In this document: positions 30,101 to 39,817 of the stretch, in pieces
Layout: every line of letters begins with the position of its first letter
How positions within the stretch are numbered: position 1 is the first letter of the stretch
NCBI GenBank assembly: GCA_013365365.1
Contig: JABVXU010000461.1
Span: forward strand, 1-42,226
DNA: 42,226 bases
Direction: 5' to 3'
Origin: Cruorifilaria tuberocauda
Lineage: Eukaryota; Nematoda; Chromadorea; Rhabditida; Onchocercidae
Notes under the pieces: generated by a model
Databases searched by the model: none
Seen by the model: the letters and a program-made list of their open reading frames with translations, nothing else
What the model was told of the DNA's origin: nothing
Program-made: the position numbers and the translations under genes

Positions 30101-32164
30101 TTTGAAAGGTATCTGTGTGGCAGCAGCCTGGACACCATTAAGTGATGTACTGTTTTTTGCAACAAATAATGAACCTTTTGTTCATGGTATTCATTTTGTG
30201 AAAAAGCTGCGAAATATAGAGGATGATCAGTAAGTACTTTTCATATTGGTAATAATTTATTAGTTTGTAAGCTAGAAGTAGCTACTTTTGAAATGCTTTT
30301 AAATCTTTGTGAAGCCATCTTCAAAGTTCGGAATTCATAGTTTAGTTATAATCTGAATTTTTTAATTCAAGTAGTTTCGTATTTAATAACTTCTTTTAGC
30401 TTTAATTCTTACCTTCACATCTTTTAGCTTTCCGATTTGGTTTAAAAAATCTATTGGATTTCTTTCGTAATATAGTGAGGATATCATCGTTGGTTGATTA
30501 TAAATTGTAATTAGAGAATATCATCAGCTTCCGTTGTTTCTTTTCTAACTTTCCGGTTACGTCAATAAAAACTTATCTCTCTCAGTTAGATCTGTTCTTT
30601 TGCAGGTTATCATATGGATCCGAGATTGCTGTTCCTGTCTATGATCTTTCGGAAATGATACTGAGACATGCAGATAATAGCAGAGGTGATAATCGTCGCA
30701 GTGATAGTAGAAGATGCAAATTCAATGGATTTATTAATGATATGAAGATTTCTCCTGATGGACAGCGTATCGCTATTACTTTTAGTGGTAAAGAAATTTT
30801 AGCATTAAATTTACTCGTTTTTGGCATGAGTGAATAAGTGAATTTAAATTCTTGCATTTATATTGATACGCAAATTTTTAACATTTGAAAATTCGTCATT
30901 GATGAGACTGACGTTTTGTAATAAGTATTTTAAAGTTGCGATGGCACAGATTTTCTAAAGAATTTGTACTACATTTAAATAACTTCTTTTATGTTATTCG
31001 GAAGTTTTTTATGTGACAATATTGACTTAAAGTTAGCTATTTCACTGATAACGAGTACATGAGGCATTAAAAATTTAGTATCGTTTTGAGTCATTTGATG
31101 GCATAAATTAATGAGAAAAAAAATTACAGATAATTTAACGATTGCTCTATTTGTGGTTGAGACGATACCATCATTCTTTTTTGCTCCGTGTGGATTGATA
31201 AATAGTGCATTAAATTTTGGTCCAGCAACAATTTTATCATTTTTTCCAAATTTCCAGTATGGCTCTTTGCTAATTGTTGTAAGTTTGAATTTAAATAATG
31301 CAAAAAGATTAAATGAATTTTATGCTATGTTAATACAGTTAAAAGATGTAATAAAATATTTTAAATTAATACTAAATAAGAGAAAAATAAGCTAAATAAG
31401 AGAGAAAAAACCGCGTAGCCCCAATTTTTTATACCGAGGGGCAGTGCTACGACCCTGGCAGGACTCGAACCTGCAGTCTTCGCTTTAGGAGAGCGACGCC
31501 TTATCCATTAGGCCACAGGGCCAGCCGGTGATCGTGCTTATAAAATCGATCAGGAATCAAAATTTTATTTCAGTAATAATTATAATTAAAATTGTTATTT
31601 TTCCTGACCAGAAAAAATCATGTAAAATGATAGTATGCTTGATTAATTTTGCATGTTTTTGTGGGTACTTCCAAGTGTTCATTTTGATTAACCTATGATG
31701 GAATTTATTGATTTATTTTACTGAAAGCTTGAATATGATATTGTAGCACATCAAATTAAAGTACGTTTCATTAAGCATATAAATTAGTGGTATTGATTTC
31801 TTCACCTTTTTAAATATTTTTATAGGTTTGGTCTATTGGAAAGATACAATATATTCCGTTATTTTATGGTTGTCTGGCTAATGAAGGGCTTCAGCTAAAT
31901 CAAACTAAGAAAAAAAAGTTACTGGATGAAATACCACCATTGCAGTTGCCTGTCAACGAATCACAATTATCTGGAACAGTAAGTTCGAGAAGTAGCAGTC
32001 AAACAAACGTGTCGAGTAGCGTTGAGAATCGTAGTAGTCAGGAGAATGCTGAAAAAAATTCAGCGGAATCATCAAATATGGGTGTGAAACTTTTCTCCTC
32101 AATGGGACTATACGATTTATTAACTCAGAAAAGTGCTCAAAAAGATACTAACGTTAGTAATTGA
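27120..32164 (+). CDS. AAAS: Nucleoporin ALADIN (AAAS), WD40 protein
   Basis: Eleven exons, 27120-27245, 27827-27954, 28158-28349, 28581-28742, 28908-28991, 29080-29203, 29824-29948, 30059-30229, 30606-30787, 31130-31278 and 31826-32164, join in phase to 593 residues (human ALADIN has 546). After a ~148-residue N-terminal region come WD40-type blades: TDWARCIAVH to NDCIRIFYC, NVTDMAWKPFDRMVLAVACA with LIWRLD, PVTQCLWDSIFDQALFIVST, HVWISPNGGKIAIAY, VAAAWTPLSDVLFFAT, VYDLSEM, DMKISPDGQRIAITF and VVWSIGKIQYIPLFY (about 485-500). A Ser-rich, low-complexity tail closes the protein. ALADIN sits on the cytoplasmic face of nuclear pores, held there by NDC1 in vertebrates. Phases force non-obvious donors for exons 2 (TG|GTTAGT), 5 (CG|GTTGGT) and 9 (AGTG|GTAAAG). 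Intron 6 has a decayed copy of exon 7, intron 10 a tRNA gene. Confidence 0.93.
29640..29757 (+). pseudogene. Decayed copy of AAAS exon 7 in intron 6
   Basis: The stretch 29640-29757 aligns with exon 7 (29824-29948). GATAAAATAGCTATTGCATA with TGACGGAAAT mirrors GTAAAATAGCTATTGCATAT with AACGGAAAT; upstream, TTTGTCATATATGGA mirrors TTCGTCATGTATGGA and TATTAGGTTTCTG mirrors ACGTTAGGTTCTG. The copy has an in-frame stop early (GTT TCT GTT TAA) and its donor is not kept, so it is a dead exon. A third short match (ATTAGATTTTGGATTAAGTA) lies at 29781-29800. Confidence 0.75.
31412..31450. repeat. Inverted repeat next to the tRNA 3' end
   Basis: CGTAGCCCC at the left pairs with GGGG and GCTACG at the right, separated by an A/T-rich loop and a short bulge. 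The right arm abuts the tRNA discriminator base. It could form a hairpin in the tRNA precursor's trailer. Confidence 0.5.
31450..31522 (-). tRNA. tRNA-Arg, anticodon CCT
   Basis: The 73 bases fold as a full cloverleaf. Acceptor arm GGCCCTG pairs with CAGGGTC (one G-T pair), followed by a discriminator G. The D arm is GCCT/AGGC. The anticodon stem TCGCT/AGCGA closes the loop CTCCTAA, so the anticodon is CCT, reading AGG. The T arm is GCAGG-TTCGAGT-CCTGC. Box A (TGGCCTAATGG) and box B (GGTTCGAGTCC) are intact and there is no intron. It lies in intron 10 of AAAS on the opposite strand. A T6 run (plus 31405-31410) about 40 bases past its end may stop RNA polymerase III. Confidence 0.96.
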
Positions 32165-32848
32165 ATCATTTATTTATGGTAAGTAATTAGACTATTTGGC
32201 AGGATCCGCTTTTTTTTCGGTTTCTTCACTTATGAATAAGATAGCCTTTTTTTTTTTTCTTATTTGTATATAAGTAGAAGTATCCATATCGTTGAATTTA
32301 TCCTGAAAGAATTACTTAGGAATATTGTCATTGATTTGAATGTTTTGATTTTGAATGATCTTTAGGATATGTTTTATATGTGATTTTTTTTTTTTGCAAA
32401 ATTTACGAGTGACAAAATAATAGTATAAATGTAAGGGAGTGATAAGAAATGCAAAACGTGCATTATTAGAATCTGTAAATTTTTGCACTAATTAAAAAAT
32501 CATAAGAGTTTTTTATTAGTATATTTTTTTTTAAGATCTGTGAAATTATATCACTTATCAATGATATCTTAAACTTTTCCTATCATTATATTTGTTCATT
32601 GAGGTATCATTTGTTTGATTTTGTAGCATTGATAACGGGGAAACTATTAGCAGTGGCAGATTTACTTCACTGTTAGAGCACATATCGTTTTCGCAAATGA
32701 ATGGCTATTGATTAAGCACGAAAAGCAATATTATATTGTTGTTCGTAGTGATCAACAACAATTTCCGAATTACAACTATCTTTCATTTATCTATCGAATT
32801 GATTAGATGTTGGCTTAAAGCATTTTGCAATTATGACAATTTAATAAA
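32165..32848 (+). other. AAAS 3' UTR with a possible intron and poly(A) signal
   Basis: Fourteen bases after the stop is a strong donor, ATGGTAAGT (GT at 32179). A good acceptor GATTTTGTAG ends at 32626. AATAAA follows at 32843-32848. Read together these suggest a 3' UTR intron of 448 bases and polyadenylation near 32865. The donor lies close to the stop, so it would not be expected to trigger decay. Confidence 0.5.
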
Positions 32849-33320
32849 ATATTATTGTTTTGATGTATATTTTTCATGTTAATACAAATAAATTAAAAAG
32901 TGATACTATAAAAACTATTAATTAATTGTTCCACAGGTGATAGTAATTTGTTATCAATGAAATGCAATTGCAAAATGAACAAACAAGCAACGGAGAATTT
33001 ACGACTTTTCTAGTCTATGGGAAGAAATAGGCAATTACATCTTTCCTTATATAAATATGTTTCTTTTCTGTTTGTTATCAATTCTATTATAAAATAATAT
33101 TTTATAGGTGTAATTAAGTTTATTAGAGAATTTGTTTGAATGGTTGATAATTTTCGGATTAAAATTGATAAAATAACAATATAATTGTTTTTGTTCAAAA
33201 AAGCAAACTTGTATTTTCTTTATTTTAAATATAAATATCATAAAAAGACTTTGTTCTTTTAATATTATTGAAAATATTGATATTCTATCATTTAGAACTA
33301 AATTTTCATTAGAATTAAAC

Positions 33321-33471
33321 AAGTAAACGTATATAAATGATGTATCAATAATAGTTGAATAAGTAAATGTATAGAAATGATGAATAGCTGAATAAGTAAA
33401 CTTATACAAATGATGAATCAATAATAGCTGAATAAGTAAACGTATATAAATGATGGATCAAATAGCTGAAA
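33321..33471. repeat. Tandem repeat, 33-40 bp unit, four copies
   Basis: Copies begin at about 33321, 33361, 33394 and 33434, each with AAGTAAACGTATATAAATGA, then TGAATCAATAATAGCTGAAT. Copy 2 is shortened by seven bases. Confidence 0.88.
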
Positions 33472-34039
33472 TATTGATAATATATATTACATCTTCTTGC
33501 TTCTTATTAAAGATTATCTTGTTTTCCGTCTTATCTCTTATCATTTCTAAAATCCCAACTTATCATTTATAACAAATTATAGTTACAGTAATATCTCCTA
33601 CTGTAATTTACCATTTTTTTAATCCAATTTTTTAAATTTATCAATTTATCCTTTTGACAAATTCTCTATTCATTTATTTGATATGATGTTTATTTTGCTT
33701 TCTTTTTTTCTTATTCCATAATATAATTATTGTTAGTTAAGACATTTTTTTTTCTTTTTTCTATTCTTTTCTTTTCCGTAATACTTGAGGATCTTTATAA
33801 TTCAATTAATAATCTTTCTTTAATTTAATCTTGCAGATAAAATTCATTTCTGTCATTTTTTTCTTTCTCTCTTTACCTCTCTACCTTTTCCCCTTTTCCT
33901 TTACTTTCAAGAAAAAGAAGAAAGTTATATACGCGTAATTAATTATTCCTCAACTAGGAAATCAGAACAAAATAAGTCGGAAAAATCTTGACCCGATTAA
34001 TTCATCAATTGAATGTAATACTAACTGATACGTTGTAAC

Positions 34040-34345
34040 ACGTAGTATAAGGTAAGTAGAGCTAAGTAGTAATTAGTAAAAGTATTGTACTAATGAAGAC
34101 TAGTTGACGTGCACGTGTACGTGTATTTGTGTGTGCTAAATGTAATAGTAAGTGTTATGTGCGAGATAAGTAGAACCAAGTAATGATAGAACTAGTAAAG
34201 TCATGGGGATTGATGTATGTATACGTCTGTTTACGTATACGTATGTGCTAAATGTAGTAGAGGTAATTAGAACTAATCAGTAGACTCGTAAGAACTAGTG
34301 TACGTGTGTGACGTGTATGTGTACGTGTACGCGTGTGTGTAGATT
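34040..34345. repeat. Tandem repeat with alternating purine-pyrimidine tracts
   Basis: Three diverged units of roughly 115-130 bases each have AAGTAGA-type starts, an ACTAGT-containing middle and a tract such as GTGCACGTGTACGTGTAT, ACGTATACGTATGTG or GTACGTGTACGCGTGTGTGT. Two copies continue with GCTAAATGTAGTAG. Confidence 0.7.
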
Positions 34346-34559
34346 CTGGAAAACTAAAGATTATAAACTCCTAAATTCCATGTCTCTATTATATGTTGTT
34401 AAGTCTTCTCTTAAATCTAAAATATATTTAATTTAATCTTTACCAAGTTTAAAAAGTAAATTGTTTATATTATGCGTAACGGAAATGTTTAACTTTGAAA
34501 CAATAAATAACACCGAAAAAGCATTTCAAATAAACAAACTTTTTCATATATTATCTTTC

Positions 34560-34664
34560 AGATCCTTCAGATTCAGTTCTTTCAGATTCTTCGGATTCAA
34601 TTCTTCCAGATTCTTTAGATTCAGTTCATTTAGATTCTTCGGATTCAGTACTTTCAGATTCCAC
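34560..34664. repeat. Minisatellite with TTTCAGATTC unit
   Basis: Short phrases CAGATTC, TTCGGATTCA and GTTCTTTCAGATTC alternate in a 15/30-base rhythm. Translated on the plus strand it gives a Phe/Arg/Ser-rich open frame, which I take to be a by-product of the repeat. Confidence 0.75.
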
Positions 34665-34777
34665 ATACTAATTAGATTATATTTCAAATTACGAATAATA
34701 CAACATATTTTGCTGCATATTGCATAAATTATTTCCTTCCTAAACTCGTTTCCCTTCCTTCCTACACAATGACAGCT

Positions 34778-35440
34778 TCATAATAATAATTGATGATAAT
34801 AATAATAATCGATATTAATAATAAACAACAATGATCATGATAATGATAAGAAAAAGCAACAATAAATAGTAAATATAAATAATAATATATAATAATACGA
34901 GCAATAATGATAATAAAAATAATCAATAAATAAAATAAAATAAATAGTAATAGTAAAAAAATAATAATACTGATAGATAATAATATATTTGATAATATAT
35001 TGATAATGCAAATGATAATAATAAATAATGATGATAATAGTAATAATTATAACAAATAAAAATAATAACAGTGTTAATTAATTAGTATTACCGTTATTAT
35101 AATAATGAATAATATTAATTAAATGTTAAATAATAATAAATAATAAATAATAAATGACGATAATGGCAGTATTAGTAAATAATAAACAATAATAAATAAT
35201 ATAAATAATAATAAATAATAATAATCAATAGTGAAATAATAATAAGCAATAATAAATAATATAAATAATAATAAATAATAATAATCAATAATAATCAATG
35301 AAGTAATGATAAATGATGATAATGGCAATAATGATAATAAAAATACTAATAATAAATAAATAAACAAATAACAAATAAATTACAGATAACAAAAATAATA
35401 ATAGTAACAATATAATGAAAATATTGATCAATAATAGTAA
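34778..35440. repeat. Long AATAAT-type simple sequence
   Basis: About 660 bases almost only of AAT, AATAAATAAT and GATAAT words, with a local duplication around 35165-35290 (GTAAATAATAA / AATAATAATCAATA). No complexity that could code. Confidence 0.85.
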
Positions 35441-35784
35441 GTAAAGGTAAAAACAAAATTGGTTAAGATTTAAAGAGATATTTAATTCATGATTATTACA
35501 CATACAGCAACAATTTCATCAATTCATTAACCCATCATCTATTTTATTCGTCAACGGGAAAAACCGGGTCATCTCCTAAACATCATCCAAGAGAAGAGAA
35601 TGATAATTTGGAAAAAGATGCATTATTATCAGTAGTGATCATCGTTAATGGAAATTTATTACTTAACAATCAATAATTGTTCATGCCTATATGTTTGTGA
35701 ATTAATAATATTTATCAGTTCAAATATTTAATTATACATTCTAATAAATACTATTATCATTGGAATATTACATTTTCTAGTTTT

Positions 35785-36140
35785 CATAATTTACGTGTAA
35801 CTCCACTTGAATCACAAATTTACGTGTGATTCCATTTGAATTACGAATAACGTGCTGACTCCACTCGAGTCACGAATTTACGTGTAATTCTAGATGAATC
35901 ATAAATTTACGTGTAATCTATTTGAATCACGAACTTACGTGTAATTCCATTCGAATCACGAATTAACGTGTTAAATTACAAATTTACGTGTGATTCTAGT
36001 TGAAATTTACGTGTAATCTATTTGAATCACGAACTTATTCGTAATTCCATCCAAATCACGAATTAACGTGTAATCTCACTCGAGTCACGAATTAACGTGT
36101 TAAATTACAAATTTACGTGTAATTCTACTTGAATCGCATG
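35785..36140. repeat. About 30-bp tandem array with TTACGTGT core
   Basis: Eleven or twelve units of 27-31 bases follow the pattern AATTTACGTGTAATTCCATT-TGAATCACG. A higher-order repeat is visible: the block containing ATCTATTTGAATCACGAAC recurs about 110 bases later, and so does TAACGTGTTAAATTACAAAT. The ACGTG core is kept in nearly all units while the rest varies. Confidence 0.88.
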
Positions 36141-36577
36141 CTAATACTGATTAAATACAAAAGTAAACAAATAATACTTATCATACAAATTAATTTCTTA
36201 AATAGTTTCTTGTTTATTATAATAGAAATTATTATAAGCTAATTATTAAAACTGAAATTTCAATTTTGTTTTCTAATTCAATTTGAAATTTCAAAATAAA
36301 AGTATTATATTTATTTTCTCATTCATTTATTTATGGAAATTATTTATCATTTATTATGTAATACAAGTTAATACAAGTTAATCGGTAATTCTATTCAAGT
36401 TAATCGATTCATCATTAATAATTCGATTGGTTGTTATTTGCTACTCATAATAATATCAATTATATCAATAAATCAGTAATTCGATTTAGGTTAATCGATT
36501 CATTATTAATTAGTCGCTCAGTTAGTTTCAGTCAGTTAGGTAGCAAATGAGTTGAGAATTTATTAAATGCTTGGTTT

Positions 36578-36652
36578 TCATCGGTTGGCCGGTTTGTTGG
36601 TTAGTTGGTTGGCTGGTTGGTTGGTTGGTTGGTTGATTGGTTGATTGGTTAG
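36578..36652. repeat. (GGTT)n tetranucleotide repeat
   Basis: About 18 GGTT or closely related units (GGTTGGCCGGTTTGTTGG at the start, GGTTGATTGGTT near the end). The plus strand is G-rich against an AT-rich background. Confidence 0.9.
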
Positions 36653-36764
36653 GTTTTGTCCATCCCATTCCTCCCTCTCATCAGAAGAGTAAATGGGATG
36701 GAAATGAAAGGATGGAGAAAGAGGTGAGTCAGTTGGTTTGCTTAAAATTTTCATTTGAACCGTT

Positions 36765-36960
36765 CTTACTACTATTACTATTACTACTACTATTACTACT
36801 AATATTACTACAACTATAAACAATAAGTAGTTTACCTATTATTACTGTTACTATTACTACCTCTTCAAATTTCCGTTCAACTACTATAACTATTGTAGTA
36901 GCATTTTACTACCACAACTATTACTACTAATATTATCACAACTATAAATAATAGATAGCT
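36765..36960. repeat. (ACT)n trinucleotide repeat, duplicated
   Basis: ACT/ATT triplets at 36768-36815 and again at about 36910-36945, each followed by ACTATAAA-AATA and then a GCTTACCTATT-like stretch, so a unit of about 135 bases is present twice. Confidence 0.75.
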
Positions 36961-37019
36961 TACCTATTTACTTATTCAACCGTTACTATTACCATCTAGT
37001 ACCATTTAACGATAAGTAA

Positions 37020-37350
37020 TTTGTATGAAAGTAACTGTAACTGCTTAACGGTAATTGATTGATCTGAAATTTACTTTAACTTTTAACGTGCAATAATTGA
37101 ATTGTATGAAATTAGTTTTAACTTTTATTGGTAAAATTATCAATTATCAATTATTACCAATTTTTATTGGTAATAATTGATAATTGATAACTTTTGATGA
37201 TAATGATTAATTGATATGAAGTTAATTTTAATTTTTAAAAGTAAAAGGTGAATAGTATAAAACTAAATTTTTAATATCTATCAACAATAATTGGTTGATA
37301 TGAAATTAATTTTAACTTTTACTAGTAATAATTGATTAATTTGAAATTAA
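37020..37350. repeat. Diverged repeats around TGAAATTAATTTTAACTTTT
   Basis: Five or more units of roughly 55-65 bases contain GATATGAAATTAATTTTAAC followed by a variable TTTTA-GGTAATAATTG. One interval holds a near-perfect inverted repeat (37136-37191). Confidence 0.7.
37136..37191. repeat. Inverted repeat, 23-bp arms, 10-base loop
   Basis: The arm 37136-37158 is the reverse complement of 37169-37191 with one mismatch at the outer end; the loop is AATTTTTATT. All-A/T except for the GG/CC next to the loop. Confidence 0.9.
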
Positions 37351-37483
37351 TTTTAGCTCTTTGTCTTTCTCTAAAATTTTTTTTATTGTAATTGTTATTA
37401 AGCAAATTATTGTTATTATTATGCGTACCATTTTAATAAATTATTTAGTGTCAATTATAAAATGATTTTTTTTTTGTAAAAAA

Positions 37484-37566
37484 TCTTTATCTTAATATCT
37501 CTATCTTAATCTTTATTTTATCTTTATCTTAATATCTCTATCTTAATCTTTATTTCATCTTCATCC
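37484..37566. repeat. Tandem duplication of a TATCTT-rich unit
   Basis: ATCTTAATATCTCTATCTTA with ATCTTTATTT occurs twice in succession, about 40 bases apart. Confidence 0.75.
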
Positions 37567-37966
37567 TAACTAAAAGATAAAGAATAGAACGAACGAATTA
37601 TTTAGAGAAACAAAAATGAAAAGCATGTCAGTACTTTTTCCAAAAAAAAAAAAATTCAAACTTATCACATTTTCTTTTCCTCTCTTCCAATCCCTCTATC
37701 AAATTTCAATCTCAATTCTTTTTTTTCGAGCATGAATTTAATTTCAAACATGAACTTAAATTTAATTTCATACAATATCATTAATCATTTCTAAATTTCC
37801 CATTTTTTTTCCTACACCAATAAAGAAAGAAGAAAATTTAACAAAAAAAAGAGTTCTTTCCTTTATTTTCTTCGATTTTCTTTTTCTTTTTGCAACTTGA
37901 CTCATTTCTCGTTTCCGCTTACTTTCTTTTTCTCGAGAAAAAAAAAGAAATGAAACTAAATTTTTT

Positions 37967-38336
37967 TTAGCTTCGTTTTTTCTTTGTTATTTGCTTAGCT
38001 AATAATAATAACTTTTTTAGCCTTGTTTTTTTTTTATTTGCTTAGCTAATAATAACAACTTTTTTATCCTTGGTTTTTTTTATTTGCTTAGCTAATAATA
38101 TAAATCTTTTCTTTGCTTAGCTAATAATATAAATCTTTTCTTTGCTTAGTTAATAGTATAAATCTTTTGTTTGCTTAGCTAATAATAATAACTTTTTTAG
38201 CCTTGTTTTTTTTTATTCGCTTAGCTAATAATATAAATCTTTTGTTTGCTTAGCTAATAATAATAACTTTTTTAGCCTTGTTTTTTTTCATTTATAAATC
38301 TTTTTGTTTGCTTAGCTAATAAGAAAAATCTTTTAT
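37967..38336. repeat. Compound array with TTTGCTTAGCTAATAAT
   Basis: About nine units share GCTTAGCTAATAATA. Long units (about 50 bases) add ACTTTTTTAGCCTTGTTTTT; short ones (about 28 bases) add TAAATCTTTT. The two kinds are interspersed, and a long-short pair is itself repeated (about 38170-38285). Each core contains the palindrome TTAGCTAA. Confidence 0.88.
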
Positions 38337-38544
38337 TTTAAGTTTTTCATTTCTTTTCGTTTTCTTTTCCCTTTTTTTTTTCTATTTTGCAGAAACGAAA
38401 TCAACTGGATATTGAGTGGTTGATAGTTGTGGTTGTTGTTGCGGTGGCTGTGGCGGTGATATTATTGTTATTTTTCTCGAATTTTTCTTTTCTTCCCTTC
38501 ATTCTCATTTTTCTTTTGTTCTTTTTTTGTATTTCATTTCTTAT

Positions 38545-39065
38545 TTTAAGTTAATGAGTAAGTAAGTTTAATTGTTAAGAGTAAGCAAATTTAATTCTTA
38601 AATAAATATTTTAGTTTTAAAAAGAATTAGCATAAATTTTATTTTCACATAGCTAGTTTTATTTTTAATAAAATAGATAATAATAACTATTTCTTCTTTT
38701 AAATCAATGAGTAAATTTAATTCTTATGTAATTATTTGTTGTTTTAAATTAATGAGTTAATAAATTTAGTTCTTAAGAGTAAGTAAATTTATTAATTCTT
38801 AAATAAAATTTTAAAAGAATTAGCGCATAGCTAATTTTACTTCCAATAAGGTAAATAATGATAAATAACTTTTATTTGTTCAATAAATCTATGTACTTTA
38901 AAATAAATTAGCATAGACTTTAGTTTCGCATAGTTAATTTTACTTTTAATAAGGTAAATAGTAATAAATAACTTTTAATTGTTCAATAAATCTTTTAACA
39001 TTAAAAAGAATCATAGCTAATTAGCATAGGTAATTTTACTTTTGATGAAGCAAATGATAATTTTT
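38545..39065. repeat. Diverged repeats with AGAATTAGCATA
   Basis: Four copies near 38623, 38815, 38900 and 39005 have AAAAGAATTAGCATA, then TAGCTAATTTTACTTTTAAT and AAGGTAAATAATAATAA. Spacing varies between 85 and 190 bases, so units were lost or gained. Confidence 0.65.
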
Positions 39066-39289
39066 GAAAATGAAAAAGAAAAAAAAAATAAAAATAAATG
39101 AATTGAATTTATTCGTTTTATATTTTTAGAAAATTTTAAAAAATTTTTTTTTCCTTATCTTTTAATATTTACAGGAAATATTATTATGTAATAAACTACA
39201 ACTTTATACTATTTGCTAATATTTTATAATTTATTTGCTACTACAATATTCACTACTTATTACAAACAACAACGATAACAAGAACGACA

Positions 39290-39361
39290 AGAAACAAGAA
39301 GAAGAAGAAGAAGAACGACAACAACAACAATAACAACAACAACAACAACAACAACAACAAC
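39290..39361. repeat. (GAA)n(CAA)n microsatellite
   Basis: GAAGAAGAAGAAGAA is followed by about 14 CAA/ACA triplets with one TAA interruption. Confidence 0.92.
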
Positions 39362-39546
39362 GAAATATTTTTTTTCTACTACTAATTACGATTAATTCCT
39401 GTTACTATTATTAATATTTATAATTTACAATTTATTACTACAACAATATTTTCCATTTATCATTACGAATACAATAACATCAACAGCAGCAACAATAATT
39501 TTTTCTTTTCCGCTAAAAATTTCATTCATTATTAGCTATTCTATTA

Positions 39547-39710
39547 CTCTTATTACTGCTACAGCTATTATCACTATTTATTAATATCATTATTATTATC
39601 ATTAGTTATTTTCCTGCTATAGCTATTATCACTATCTATTAATATCATTATTATTATCATTAGTTATTTTCCTGCTACAGCTATTATCATTATTTATTAT
39701 TCTTACCTGT
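39547..39710. repeat. 58-bp tandem repeat, three copies
   Basis: Copies start at about 39547, 39605 and 39663. Each has CTGCTACAGCTATTATCACT, then TTATTAATATCATTATTATT and ATCATTAG. The third copy is cut short. Confidence 0.88.
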
Positions 39711-39817
39711 TTTTCTTTTCTTTTTAAATTAACTAAAAAATTGAACGGTAAATAAAGATAGTTGATTAATTAATGAATTAATTAATTAGTTGAAATTTCC
39801 CAAATTAATAATCAATA

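Larger units (their letters stand above)
32865..39817. other. Repeat-rich gene-free region
   Basis: Nearly 7 kb in which I cannot support a gene. It consists of A/T-rich single-copy-like patches and many unrelated tandem arrays, listed separately. Open frames in it coincide with the arrays. The only coding-like hint is a 53-codon open stretch after a strong acceptor at 38393. Confidence 0.6.

Noticed and set aside
31111..31395. 94-codon plus-strand frame starting MRKKITDNLTIALF
   Set aside because: Only 31130-31278 is coding, as AAAS exon 10; the ends are intron read-through.
34461..34727. 88-codon Phe/Arg-rich plus-strand frame
   Set aside because: Its coding-like part is the TTTCAGATTC minisatellite; no splice sites or flanking exons support a gene.
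36578..36823. Overlapping frames on both strands at the GGTT and ACT repeats
   Set aside because: Both are simple-sequence translations (Val/Ile and Asn-Gln-Pro-Thr or poly-Leu) with no independent support.
36765..37570. Could the repeat-rich region be a CRISPR array or a bacterial insert
   Set aside because: Repeats are directly adjacent and diverged, with no constant repeat and unique spacer pattern, and no bacterial-type gene is near.
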